Source: Gemmatimonadaceae bacterium (GTDB lineage: Bacteria > Gemmatimonadota > Gemmatimonadetes > Gemmatimonadales > Gemmatimonadaceae). From it: a stretch of 64,000 nucleotides of DNA. Positions 17,378 through 25,813 of this stretch are shown in pieces (position 1 is the stretch's first letter; every line of letters begins with the position of its first letter). The translations under genes and the position numbers were made by a program. The notes below the pieces were generated by a model that was given only the letters and a program-made list of their open reading frames with translations, was not told the DNA's origin and did not search any database. The stretch covers positions 248,001 to 312,000 of the forward strand of contig DASXKV010000033.1 in NCBI GenBank assembly GCA_036496605.1, in the 5' to 3' direction.

Positions 17378-19043
17378 CGCGTAAGGCGTTGACGGGATCG
17401 ACCCGCGCCGCGCGCACGGCGGGCGCCAGACACGCGATGGCCGCAACAGCGAGTAGTGTCACCGTCACACCGAGGTATACCCACGGATCCCGCGCCGATT
17501 CGTTAAAGAGCAGAGGCGCGATCCATCGGCTGGCGATCAGAGCCAGAACCAGGCCGATGGCGGCGCCGACCACGGCGACGCGCATACCATCAGTCACTAT
17601 GAGTCCAACGATTCGGCGTGCTCCCGCACCGATGGCCAACCGCACGCCGATTTCATGTGTGCGTTGTGCCGTGACGTACGAGACAACGCTGTACAGCCCA
17701 ATGGCTGCGACCACCAGCGCGATCGCGCCGAATAAACCGAACATCGTGGCGCCGAGCCGCCAAGGACGTATTTGTGGATCGACGCGGTCCTGCATGACGC
17801 CGACGTCAATGACACTCGCGTCGGGGACGAGCTGGGCGATCGTCCGTCGCAGCGCGGACACGTACGATTGCACGTCACCACTCGGCCGCACCAGCAAGAC
17901 GGTTCCTCCAAAGCCAGCTTCCTGGCCAAACGGAATGTAGTACTGCATCGCCGGATCTTCACGAATACCGTAACGCCTCGCGTCGCGCACGACACCGACA
18001 ACGGTCGAGCACCGCGTCTCATCGTCCCCGACAATGATGCACTTCCCAAGCGGATCCTCCTCTGGCCAGAGCAGCTTCGCCATCATCTCGTTCACGATGG
18101 CCACGCGCTCTGTCGTCGCGCCTTCGTTGGGACCGAACACGCGGCCGCGTACAACCGGCGTGCCGACCGTTGCGAAATACTCGGACGTGACCGCGTTCAC
18201 ATATGGCCCGCCGCCGGGCGCGGAGGGAAGCGTATCGCGACCCGGCACCTTGAGTGTGACGCCGAACCCATACCCAAAGGGCGAGCCGATGGCCAGCGCC
18301 GCATGTTCGACACCCCGCGCCCTCGTTAGGTAATCGCGCAGGCTCATCCAGAGGACGGTCTCGCGTCTGCGCTCTGCCGCGGCGACCGGCGGCGACACAT
18401 TCCGCAATCGCGGCCAGTCCACTTCACCCACGAGGACGCGATCGGGTTGCAGGCCAAGATCGAGCCGGCGCACGTTGGACAGGGACCGCATGAACAGGCC
18501 GGCGCCCGTGAGGAGGAGCACGGAGAACGCGGCTTGAGTGACCAACAGCGCGAAGCGAGTGCGTGACTGACGAGCCCCGCCGCTGCCACCCGTCCCGCGC
18601 AAAGCAACCACGATGTCCGCTCGGCGCGTTTGTAAAAGCGGGGCGAAACTCACCATGAAGCCCGTCGTCACCGTCAATAGCATCGCGACGAGGAGTACTC
18701 TCGTATCGACCGGCGCGGTATCCCACACGACGTTCGACAGAAATACCCGGCGCATTATTTCTGCGCCGCCATAGGCGAATCCGATTCCCGCCGCGCCGCC
18801 GACGATGGCGTATACCATTCCCTCGAGTATCAGCAGCCGTCCGAGCCGAGAGCGGCTGATGCCGAGTGCAAGACGCACTGCGATCTCACGCCGCCGGCGG
18901 AGCAGCCGCACGATGAGCAGATTGGCAACATTCGCATTGGCGATGATGAGAACGATGAGCGCCACGGCGGCAAGCCAGCGCGCGATCGGCGCCTCGGGTC
19001 GCTCTGTGCCGCTCGCGTTGTACGCGATCGGTCGCGCGCTCAT
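17370..19043 (-). CDS. C-terminal half of a MacB/ADOP-type ABC permease (split by a stop)
   Basis: This is the second half of a duplicated permease: it opens with LAAVALIVLIIANANVANLL, the conserved membrane segment that joins the two halves in ADOP-type proteins, then carries a FtsX core (ISRSRLGRLLILEGMVYAIV), a periplasmic MacB-like domain and three final membrane segments. The ATG at 19043 lies 15 bp after the TGA that ends the upstream half, in the same frame, so the two were one gene of about 904 codons. Independent translation from 19043 is possible but leaves half a transporter. Confidence 0.85.
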   Translation of the reverse strand: MSARPIAYNASGTERPEAPIARWLAAVALIVLIIANANVANLLIVRLLRRRREIAVRLALGISRSRLGRLLILEGMVYAIVGGAAGIGFAYGGAEIMRRVFLSNVVWDTAPVDTRVLLVAMLLTVTTGFMVSFAPLLQTRRADIVVALRGTGGSGGARQSRTRFALLVTQAAFSVLLLTGAGLFMRSLSNVRRLDLGLQPDRVLVGEVDWPRLRNVSPPVAAAERRRETVLWMSLRDYLTRARGVEHAALAIGSPFGYGFGVTLKVPGRDTLPSAPGGGPYVNAVTSEYFATVGTPVVRGRVFGPNEGATTERVAIVNEMMAKLLWPEEDPLGKCIIVGDDETRCSTVVGVVRDARRYGIREDPAMQYYIPFGQEAGFGGTVLLVRPSGDVQSYVSALRRTIAQLVPDASVIDVGVMQDRVDPQIRPWRLGATMFGLFGAIALVVAAIGLYSVVSYVTAQRTHEIGVRLAIGAGARRIVGLIVTDGMRVAVVGAAIGLVLALIASRWIAPLLFNESARDPWVYLGVTVTLLAVAAIACLAPAVRAARVDPVNALRDG

Positions 19044-19055
19044 GTCCGCCAGCTT

Positions 19056-20084
19056 TCACTCGTCATCTGTCCCGGCGTACGCAGCGCGGAATGTCGCGGT
19101 GAGATCGTCATTCACCCGGCCAGCGGCGAGTCCCGGCTTCACGCGCACAATGATGCTCAGCCATTGTGCACGCCATGTGGTCCACCAGTCGGGTGTGGGA
19201 TGGTGCCCGCTGCTGATCGGAATCCACATGTGGACGGGCCGCAGCTCTACCCCAGTGAAGTCACGCGGCGCGACACCGATAATCGTGAATGGCTGCTCGT
19301 TGAGCACGAGAGTCCGACCGATGACGGAATCGGCGCCGGCGTATTGGCGATGCCAGTAGCCATAGTCCAACACCACGACGTGTGCGCCTTCGGGATATTG
19401 ATCATCCGCCTCGGCGAAGAAGCGCCCACGTAGTGCATGCACTCCAAGCACGACGAAGAAATTGCCCGTTGCCGCGCCCAGCCTCACTGCCGCGGACTCC
19501 AAGCCCCGCCCGGTGCGCGCATCGGTGACGTTGTACGCCGCAACCTGCGAAACGGACCGACTGTACTTGCGCACCGCGGCGTACGCACTGTAGCCCAGTG
19601 TGCTCGTTGTGAATTCGCCCGACGATTTCGTGCGCACGTGCGCGTAGACGCGCCGAAGCGACGCCGGATTGGCAACGTCGTCGGGCGCGCGCAGCAGCAA
19701 TCGATCGACAATGCCGAACATCGTCGACGTCGCGCCGATCGCGAGCGCCAGCGTCAGTACGACGACCGCCGCAAAGGCCGGCTGCGTCCGTACACCACGG
19801 CCCGCGTACAGAAGATCCTGGGCGACCGAGGTCCACCACTCGAGCCACCCTGCGCGCGCTGCCGTGACCTGATCGATTCGGCGGAGGCGCTCGCGAGTTC
19901 TCTGCGCATCGCCGAAGCGACGCGTAGCTTCACGTTCGGCGTCGGGGCGGGTCCATCCTTCGTTCATGAGTTCTCGCACACTCATTTCGAAGTGAAAGGC
20001 CAGTTCCTCTTCGATTGCGCGGTCCACGCCCGCGGCGCCGCGATCGATGTGGAGAAGCCTGCGGAAGTGTTTCTCGTTGGACAT
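19056..20084 (-). CDS. N-terminal half of a MacB/ADOP-type ABC permease (split by a stop)
   Basis: The 342-residue product begins with the cytosolic leader found in PadR-linked ADOP permeases (IEEELAFHFEMSVRELMNEG and REATRRFGD). It then has one membrane segment (AAVVVLTLALAIGATSTMFG) and a MacB-type periplasmic domain (FTIIGVAPRDFTGVE). It ends DDE-TGA at 19056-19058, after which the same frame reads KLAD-MSARPIAY. The family normally continues uninterrupted. A PadR regulator lies 11 bp upstream, as usual for this family. The protein probably exported a macrolide-like or lipid substrate when intact. Confidence 0.85.
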   Translation of the reverse strand: MSNEKHFRRLLHIDRGAAGVDRAIEEELAFHFEMSVRELMNEGWTRPDAEREATRRFGDAQRTRERLRRIDQVTAARAGWLEWWTSVAQDLLYAGRGVRTQPAFAAVVVLTLALAIGATSTMFGIVDRLLLRAPDDVANPASLRRVYAHVRTKSSGEFTTSTLGYSAYAAVRKYSRSVSQVAAYNVTDARTGRGLESAAVRLGAATGNFFVVLGVHALRGRFFAEADDQYPEGAHVVVLDYGYWHRQYAGADSVIGRTLVLNEQPFTIIGVAPRDFTGVELRPVHMWIPISSGHHPTPDWWTTWRAQWLSIIVRVKPGLAAGRVNDDLTATFRAAYAGTDDE

Positions 20085-20095
20085 GACTCACGCGA

Positions 20096-20428
20096 TTAGG
20101 AAGCCTGCAACACCTTGAAGACGGCACCCGCGTAGGCTGACCAGGTCGTGGTCTTGTCTCGGAGCTGCCGACGGCCCAGTGCGCTGAGACTGTAGAACTT
20201 TGCTTTCCGATTGGTCTCGCTCAGGCCCCATTCGGCACTGAGCCAACGGCGTTGCTCCATGCGGTGGAGCGCAGTGTATAGCGCGCCCTCTTCGATATTG
20301 AGCGTGCGGTCACTGCTCTCGCGGAGCCACTGCCCGATGGCATAACCGTGCCGCGGGCCGAAGGTGAGCGCCTTGAGGACAAGCAGATCGAGCGTCCCCT
20401 GCAAAAGGTCGAGATCGGCGGCACGCAC
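20096..20428 (-). CDS. PadR-family transcriptional regulator
   Basis: A 110-residue winged-helix protein: LQGTLDLLVLKALTFGPRHG, then GYAIGQWL and EEGALYTALHRMEQRRWL (recognition helix and wing), ending in a short dimerisation helix. It starts at GTG 20428 with AAGG upstream. PadR proteins of this short type repress the ADOP permease next to them, and the spacing of 11 bp fits one operon. A 17-bp palindrome directly in front of the start is a candidate self-operator. Confidence 0.92.
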   Translation of the reverse strand: MRAADLDLLQGTLDLLVLKALTFGPRHGYAIGQWLRESSDRTLNIEEGALYTALHRMEQRRWLSAEWGLSETNRKAKFYSLSALGRRQLRDKTTTWSAYAGAVFKVLQAS

Positions 20429-20435
20429 GAGCCTT

Positions 20436-20452
20436 ACCTGAAATGTTCAGGT
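20436..20452. promoter_or_regulatory. Candidate PadR operator palindrome
   Basis: Two perfect 7-bp arms, ACCTGAA and TTCAGGT, flank ATG. It lies 8 bp in front of the PadR start, in the region between the regulator and the rightward hydrolase gene, where binding would shut off the operon and possibly the hydrolase. It is inferred from symmetry and position. Confidence 0.55.
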
Positions 20453-20628
20453 ATAGGATCGTCTTGATTGGCGCCTCTGTCAAGACAAGTGCGACGCGAT
20501 GCTCGTACAGAGGTGAGCCGCCTCAATGCCTTCGAGCGCGTTCAGTAGAGCGGTTGGTCGCAATTCCCTGGCGTATGTCGTCGCGGCGACCGACCCTTTC
20601 ACCTGGTCACCTCCATGAGATACTACAA

Positions 20629-21722
20629 ATGCTCAACAGCATGCCGCGGCTGCTGCTTGTACTGACCCTCACCGCCGGCGCCGCCTCGGCGCAGACCACG
20701 ACCACGCCGCCTGTGCCGAGCGCGGGTCGTCGAGTCGACATCGGCGGTGGGCAGCACCTCTACCTGAATTGCACCGGCAAGGGCTCACCGACGGTAATCC
20801 TCGAGGCAGGCGCCGGCGACTTCGCGGAGGTATGGTCGCTCGTCCAGCCCAGAGTCGCCGAGTTCACGCGCGTGTGCAGCTACGACCGCGGGGGCTACAT
20901 GTGGAGCGACCCGGGCGCGCGCCCGCGCACGTACGCGCAACTCGCCCTCGAGCTCCGCACCACGCTCGATCGCGCCGGCGAGACGCCACCCTTCATTCTC
21001 GTTGGCCAGTCGTATGGTGGACTCGTCGTCCGCGGCTTCGCCAAGCGCTACGCGCGCGACGTCAAAGGGATGGTGCTCGTCGACGCCGTGCACGAGGACC
21101 AGCAGATCGTCTGGGGCGGCGAGGCCATCGTCTGCGCGACGCCGCGCGCGGCCGGCCCTCGCCCGCGCCGCGGATTGCGTTGGACACGCAGTGGGTTCGC
21201 CTGGCGCGCGACAGTAGCCTGATGAGTTTAGGAGATACTCTACCAGCACCCCTCGACCGTCTTTCGGCAGACGCACAGCGGCTGTGGCTGTGGGGCGCGA
21301 GTCAGCCAATTTATCGCATGGCGTGGGCGGCGGAGATGGACTGGTCGCCCGAGGAGCTGGCGCGTATGTACACGGAGCGCAAGGCACATCGTGCGTCGTT
21401 AGGCGACATGCCGCTCGTGGTCCTGCCGCGGACGGTGAGCGTTCCTGCCGACAGCCTCGAACGGGAGCGTCAGGCGCTGATGGCCGACCTCGCGGCGTTG
21501 TCGACGCGTGGGCGGCTCGAGTACGCGAGGGCGTCCGGGCACAACATACATATAGAAGAGCCGGAGCTCGTCGTGCGCGCGATCAAAGCCGTCGTGTCAT
21601 CCGCTCAGGGCCGAACCGCGCCGTCTCGGCGTTACTCCTTCTTTTTCAACTCGCTCTCGTGCTCGGCGATGAAGGCGCGGATCTGGTCCGCCATGTCGAG
21701 CAGCTTGGTCCACTGCTCCTGA
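20629..21722 (+). pseudogene. Exported alpha/beta hydrolase with a frameshift
   Basis: The start at 20629 gives a signal peptide (MPRLLLVLTLTAGAASAQ). The first frame holds HLYLNCTGKGSPTVILEAG, the oxyanion region, and nucleophile GQSYGG. Near 21130 the coding passes to the frame one base back: GGEAI in the first frame continues as RLRDAARGRP in the second, consistent with one lost base. The second frame carries LGDMPLVVLPR and SGHNIHIEEPELVVRAIKAVV, the C-terminal part with the catalytic histidine. The normal stop seems absent, so the second frame runs on into the opposing small gene at 21632-21874. Either a decayed gene or a sequencing indel. Confidence 0.8.
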
Positions 21723-21874
21723 TAGAGCGTGATCGGGAATCGCCCCAGGCCGTATACCGAGACGCCACCCTTTTCGCTCACTTTGAGCGATACGCCACGC
21801 TTCGCGCCCTGCTTGAGGGCTTCGTTTTCACGACGGAGTCGTTCCAGCTCGGCCTTCATATCTTCGTCAGACAT
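21632..21874 (-). CDS. Small cytosolic protein with coiled-coil start, unknown function
   Basis: An 80-residue protein: MSDEDMKAELERLRRENEAL (leucine-zipper-like helix), KVSEKGGVSVYGLGRFPITL (beta hairpin), then LYQEQWTKLLDMADQIRAFI (helix) and a lysine-rich end. The VSVYGLGRFPITLY block is highly patterned and I recall it in short uncharacterised proteins of several phyla; its function is unknown. It converges with, and overlaps by about 90 bp, the frame-shifted hydrolase above. That overlap supports loss of the hydrolase stop rather than a defect here. Confidence 0.75.
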   Translation of the reverse strand: MSDEDMKAELERLRRENEALKQGAKRGVSLKVSEKGGVSVYGLGRFPITLYQEQWTKLLDMADQIRAFIAEHESELKKKE

Positions 21875-21996
21875 TTTCCCCGGAATCGCATTAGATGTCC
21901 GAATTCTAGCGACACCGCTCGCGAAGCTGCTACCATTCTACTGCGAGTGTAGCACCGCCGCGCACAACAGCTTCTCCCGCCGCGACCGTTCATGCC

Positions 21997-23146
21997 GTGA
22001 AGAAGAAACGGAAGCCTGTGCCGCGCGAACTGAGACGCGTACAGCCGCCTCGAACGTTCGTTTCCCTCGATCATCAGGTCCGCCAATCGTATAGCGAAAG
22101 TGCCACGATCGAAGCGATCGCGTACCGCGAGAATTGAATCTTGTATAGAAGAGACTCTGCTTCGTCCCGAAGGAACTCAGCTTCGTCCCGACGGAACGAA
22201 CGCTCGTACCGGACAAATTGATGGCTGTCCAGATGAAATGAAGCGCAGTGCCGGTCGAATTGATCGGTGTACAGGCGAGAATGCAGCTCGTCCCGCTCGA
22301 ACGGATCGGTGTACCGAGAGAATCGTTCGTCGTGCCGGAGGAATGAACGGCCGTCCACCAGGAGCTGACCATCGTCCAGCACGGATCAACAGCCGTCCGG
22401 AAGAGATGATTCTCGGTCCCGACTGAAGTGACTGCGTCGCCGCAAGGATGCGAAGCTGTCCAGCACAAATGCGAAGCTGTCCAGCAGAGATGCGAGGCTG
22501 TCCAGCAGGGATGCGAGGCTGTACAGCACGAATGCGCGGCTGCACAGCAGGAATGCGCGGCTGTACAGCAGGAATGCGCGGCTGTACAGCAGGAATGCAC
22601 ACGCGTCTGGGTGCAATAGCGCGACGTCCCGCTCGAATCCACCGCCGTTCGGAGTCCTCTGCTCGCCGTACAGTGGACTTCGCACCCTGCACACGCGGGA
22701 CTCATGCGATCACCGATGAGATGAACCGATGTCCAGCTCGATGTGATCGCATCACCGGCGACACTGCTCACTTCGCCGACGAGATCGACAACGCGCCGCC
22801 CTCCATGTCGATCATCACAGATCAGATTCTCACCCTCGCCGACCGAATAGCAACGATCACAGAAGCCATGTGACTCGCTGCCGTTCACATCTCACCCCTC
22901 AGCGAAGACTGCTCTTGCCTTACCGACCATTTTGATCACTCTGCCGCTCAGTGTCCGACTGCCTCCGGTGAGATGAACCAAGCCGCCGGCGACATCCTTA
23001 CGTCGCCACATCGGATTTCCATCACCCTCGGCCACCGCGACGGACGCGCACGGTGGCCGGTGCATTGCCCGCGTCCATCAACCAGACCAGAGGACAGAAT
23101 GAAGAACAAACAGAACGCAGTACTCGACGCGCTGCTAAGCCGTTGA
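21997..23146 (+). pseudogene. Decayed gene for a long heptad-repeat (coiled-coil) protein
   Basis: Possible GTG start at 21997 gives VKKKRKPVPRELRRV and then RTFVSLDHQVRQSYSE. One base is lost near 22120-22135, after which another frame continues to a TGA at 23144. It contains two in-frame TGA codons (22424, 22871). In that frame almost every 21 bp encodes one heptad of the form x-[PT]-[DEA]-[ERG]-[IM]-[DN]-R. Examples are RPARINS, RPEEMIL, CTERIVR, ITDEMNR, ITDQILT and LADRIAT. The last three have hydrophobics in a/d spacing, as in a canonical coiled coil. Codon-position conservation argues that the rightward strand was the coding one. Function of the intact protein is unknown. Confidence 0.6.
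22005..23054. repeat. 21-bp tandem repeat array, about 50 degenerate units
   Basis: Units can be read with little loss of phase from about 22005 to 23054 (one 1-bp shift near 22110). The core at 22446-22613 is nearly homogeneous: eight units of the type GAATGCGCGGCTGTACAGCAG, three of them identical. Flanking units drift toward GAACGGATCGGTGTACC and AGATGAACCGATGTCC forms. Because 21 is a multiple of three, all frames stay open for long distances, which explains overlapping long reading frames on both strands here. Confidence 0.9.
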
Positions 23147-23189
23147 GATTCACGACGCCAAAGACGCAGTGACTACTTTAAAGTTCTCA

Positions 23190-23740
23190 TTATTCGCCTG
23201 ACAGACAATCGCTGTATGTCATTCGCATGCTGCCGGACGTTCTCCTACCGGAGTCCTCAGGCATCGGATTCACTTCATCCTCGTGAGCGCTTGCGTACTT
23301 GTTGCGCACCCGTTGCGCGCACAGGCCACCGCCGACTCGACTGCTCCCGCCTTCCGCAATGGACAATGGGACGTCGAGTTCATCCCGAGCAGAAGCCTGG
23401 CCGAAGGTGGAGTGCTCCGCTTCAGTACACCGACGCGCGCGTGAGTGCTGGCTTCCGCTTTGCGCACGGGGGCATATCGCCAACTGCATGCCCGGTCCTT
23501 GCCGAGCCACCTTCCCTGCAATGACGGCACCCGCGCCGGCGTCGGCGTGCGCGCGCCAGGCGACGAGCGCGTCGGCGACAAAGCTGCTGCGAAACTGACG
23601 CTCGCCGACGCCCCAGCCATATCCGCCGCCCACGGCGACGTCGACGGTCAGCGGTGGCCGCTCGTCCTGTGCGAGGAGAGAGCTCGCGAGTAGCATATGG
23701 CGATGGTGGCGGCGGCACTGCAAACCAGTTGCTTCTTCAT
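23190..23740 (-). pseudogene. Remnant of an exported protein gene with several frameshifts
   Basis: The ATG at 23740 has a perfect GGAGG 8 bases upstream and gives MKKQLVCSAAATIA, the start of a signal peptide, but this frame stops within 31 codons. The second frame continues the signal (MLLASSLLAQDERPP) and a beta-rich start, LTVDVAVGGGYGWGVGERQF, as in outer-membrane or lectin-like proteins. Further on, similar quality appears alternately in other frames (YAPVRKAEAST, VYWSGALHL). The gene is therefore dead or the reading is poor. It lies among other broken genes of the island. Confidence 0.55.
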
Positions 23741-23812
23741 CTTGCAACCTCCGCTGAGCTCTATGGAGCAAACTCTGTCGAGGCTTCAGGGGTCTCGGGA
23801 CGGCATCACACG

Positions 23813-24088
23813 TCAGCGGCCAGCGCCGCGGACGGCTGCTTCGAGCCGTCGCGCCCATTCGGTCCGCTTGGCGTGGCTCGAAGGCGGAATGCAGATTTGC
23901 TCCTCGAGCACCGCGAGGTACTCGACGAGTGTTTCGGGCGGCGGGTCGTGGATGATCATGTCGGCGATGCCTGCTCCCCACTCGGCGTACGCTTCCGGAG
24001 ACGCACCGGCTTTGGTACCGTCCGCGTCCCAGTCCTGCGCCAGCACGGTCGCAGCAGCAGCGATCTGTCGTTTGGTCGGTCGTGACAT
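23813..24088 (-). CDS. Small hypothetical protein
   Basis: A 91-residue protein, MSRPTKRQIAAAATVLAQDW, followed by ASPEAYAEWGAGIADMIIHD and TLVEYLAVLEEQICI. It is acidic in the centre, helical, and has no signal or membrane segment. I do not recognise a family. No Shine-Dalgarno is obvious. It is the only intact-looking gene between the 21-bp array and the recombinase, and may be cargo of the island. Confidence 0.6.
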   Translation of the reverse strand: MSRPTKRQIAAAATVLAQDWDADGTKAGASPEAYAEWGAGIADMIIHDPPPETLVEYLAVLEEQICIPPSSHAKRTEWARRLEAAVRGAGR

Positions 24089-24195
24089 CGGTGGTCGTTA
24101 GCGAGCGGTGAGAGCACGGCTGCGTCTCGCGCGCCGCCAGTCGAGCCTACAGAGTATAGCGTGAGCAAGACATCGAAAATCGCCGCGCTCTTGCT

Positions 24196-25487
24196 TTGCT
24201 GTTCAGCCCTCGGCGGCCCAAGCGCCGCGATGAGTGGCGCCGAACAAGGAAAGGAACGTGGCGGATCTCGCTCGGTCGTCGTGGCCAGCGACTCACGCTG
24301 TTTCAAATTACGAAGGACGGTTGTTTCTATCGGGAAGTGCATTATCCGGGTGGCCGGAAGGACCGGAAGTCCATTGGAACGACGGATCGGACGGAAGCGC
24401 ACAGGATCGCGATGCAGTTGCTCGCGGCATTGATTACGGGAAATGCACCGGAACCGCGTCCGGTTGTCCGACTTGGCGATGTGATCGAAGCGTTCGTCAA
24501 GGAGTCACCGATGTTCTTGACAACCACGAGCACACGAAAGCGGATGCGGAAACCCGCATGGCCATTTTGCGGGCGGTGATTGGTGACCATCGCGAGGTGC
24601 GTACGCTGACGGAGAACGACGTGCGGCAGTACGAGGCACGGCGGACTGCAGGAGGGATCACGTACGGCGACGGCCAACGTACCGAATCGGTGCGCCAACG
24701 CTCCGTGCAGGCAGACATCAAGCTGCTGAAGCAAATGCTTTCACGGGCCTGCACGCGAACAACGGCACAGGGGACGCGGTGGCTCGAGCAGAACCCGCTG
24801 CAATACGTTCGCATTCGGGGCGAGCATGATGTCAAACGCCCCGTTGCTTCGTACGAGCGCTACGAGGCCACGCGACAGCAGATGGTGCTGTTCCAACGGA
24901 AGTACGAGTTGGAAATGCAGACCGCCAAAGGAGCGAAGGAGCGTCGGCGAGCAGAATCGCGTCACCTCTCGTGGGTGCGCGCGGAACTCGGCCTCTCTCT
25001 GTTGGCAGCGACGGGAAGACGCCGTGGGGCGATTATGGGGCTGCGATGGTCGGACTTTGATGCAGCGTCGGGATGCGTGACGTGGCGCGCCGAGCACGAC
25101 AAGAAGGGAAAAACATGGGTTGTTCCCTATCCGACGACCTTCTTTGCGACGATTCGAGACTTCCAAAAGCGACTAGGCGCAGTAGGTGGCTTCGTCTTTC
25201 CGAGGCAGGGTGAGCCGAATGAGTCCGCACCACCGGAGCTTCTCTCGCAGTGGATTCGCAAGGCCGAGGTGGACGCCGAATTGACGAAGCTGCAAGGCGG
25301 CACCTGTCACCCGTATCGCCGGAAGTGGCGCTCGGAACGGCCTCACCACGCGCTCAAGGCGGTGATGCAAGCGGGTGGTTGGTCCGATGTGAATACGATG
25401 CTCCGGTGCTACGACCACCCGGAAGCGTCGGACGTGCTAGCAGTCACGGCGGAGCCACGAAAGCGAAAGGAAAGCACGTCGGGGTGA
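24196..25487 (+). pseudogene. Tyrosine recombinase (integrase) with one frameshift
   Basis: Frame one, from TTG 24196, encodes the arm-binding/AP2-like N-terminus (KGTWRISLGRRGQRLTLFQI, then REVHYPGGRKDRKSI and RPVVRLGDVIEAFV). At about 24518 it must move to the frame one base back: SPMFL then DNHEHTKADAETRM, as expected after loss of one base. The second frame carries the core-binding domain and the catalytic set: R in LLAATGRRRGAIMGLRW, K in AEHDKKGKTW, HPYRRKW (H-x-x-R), GGW and the nucleophile Y in RCYDHPE. It is aimed at the tRNA-Gln copy 77 bp beyond its stop, the usual place for an island integrase. Confidence 0.85.
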
Positions 25488-25527
25488 GAAACTGACATAG
25501 AAACTGACCAACGCGACGCATAACGAA

Positions 25528-25562
25528 AGAGCCCGGCAACGCCTAACGCGTTACCGGGCTCT
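25528..25562 (-). terminator. Hairpin beside the att copy
   Basis: AGAGCCCGG and AACGC pair with GCGTT and CCGGGCTCT around CTAAC. On the leftward strand it is followed by TTTCG. An equivalent hairpin lies at the same position relative to the true tRNA-Gln (29222-29259), so the duplicated tRNA end is accompanied by a similar but not identical terminator. Confidence 0.7.
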
Positions 25563-25563
25563 C

Positions 25564-25609
25564 AGTTGCCCCTCCTGGGCTCGAACCAGGACTCTTCTGA
25601 TCCAGAGTC
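25564..25609 (-). repeat. Attachment-site copy: 46-bp 3' fragment of tRNA-Gln
   Basis: This stretch is identical over 46 bp to 29261-29306, the 3' half of the intact tRNA-Gln including the anticodon-stem side and the T arm. It is in the same orientation, 3,697 bp away. After it the sequence diverges, so no second tRNA is formed. It marks a past site-specific insertion. Confidence 0.92.
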
Positions 25610-25813
25610 GAGCCCAGCATAAACGCTAAACTTTGAAAAGTGCCGAGTTCTCAAGGAGATACGAGCGTCAACACCGTATTTCTAGACGGCGAGTACGGCA
25701 TCTTTCCGCACCGAAAAGGCCGACTCGAGACCAACTTGATTGACCATGGCGGTGAGCCGTCGAAGAAACGCGGCCAGACTGGGGCCTGCCTAATGTCCAC
25801 GCGCTTCGGCAGA

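Larger units (their letters stand above)
25488..25813. other. Gap holding a terminator and an attachment-site copy
   Basis: The 326-bp stretch between the recombinase and the carbonic anhydrase has no gene. It contains the hairpin at 25528-25562 and the 46-bp tRNA-Gln 3'-end copy at 25564-25609. The last 200 bp show nothing recognisable. Confidence 0.7.

Noticed and set aside
21938..22888. Leftward 316-codon frame across the 21-bp array, rich in Cys, Trp and Thr (HSCCTAA, HLCWTAS)
   Set aside because: The rightward frame shows better codon-position conservation and chemically sensible heptads. A period of 21 keeps all frames open, so length alone is no evidence.
22005..23054. CRISPR or TIGR-type guide array
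   Set aside because: There are no invariant repeats with unrelated spacers, no cas or tas gene nearby, and units drift gradually while keeping a coding heptad pattern.
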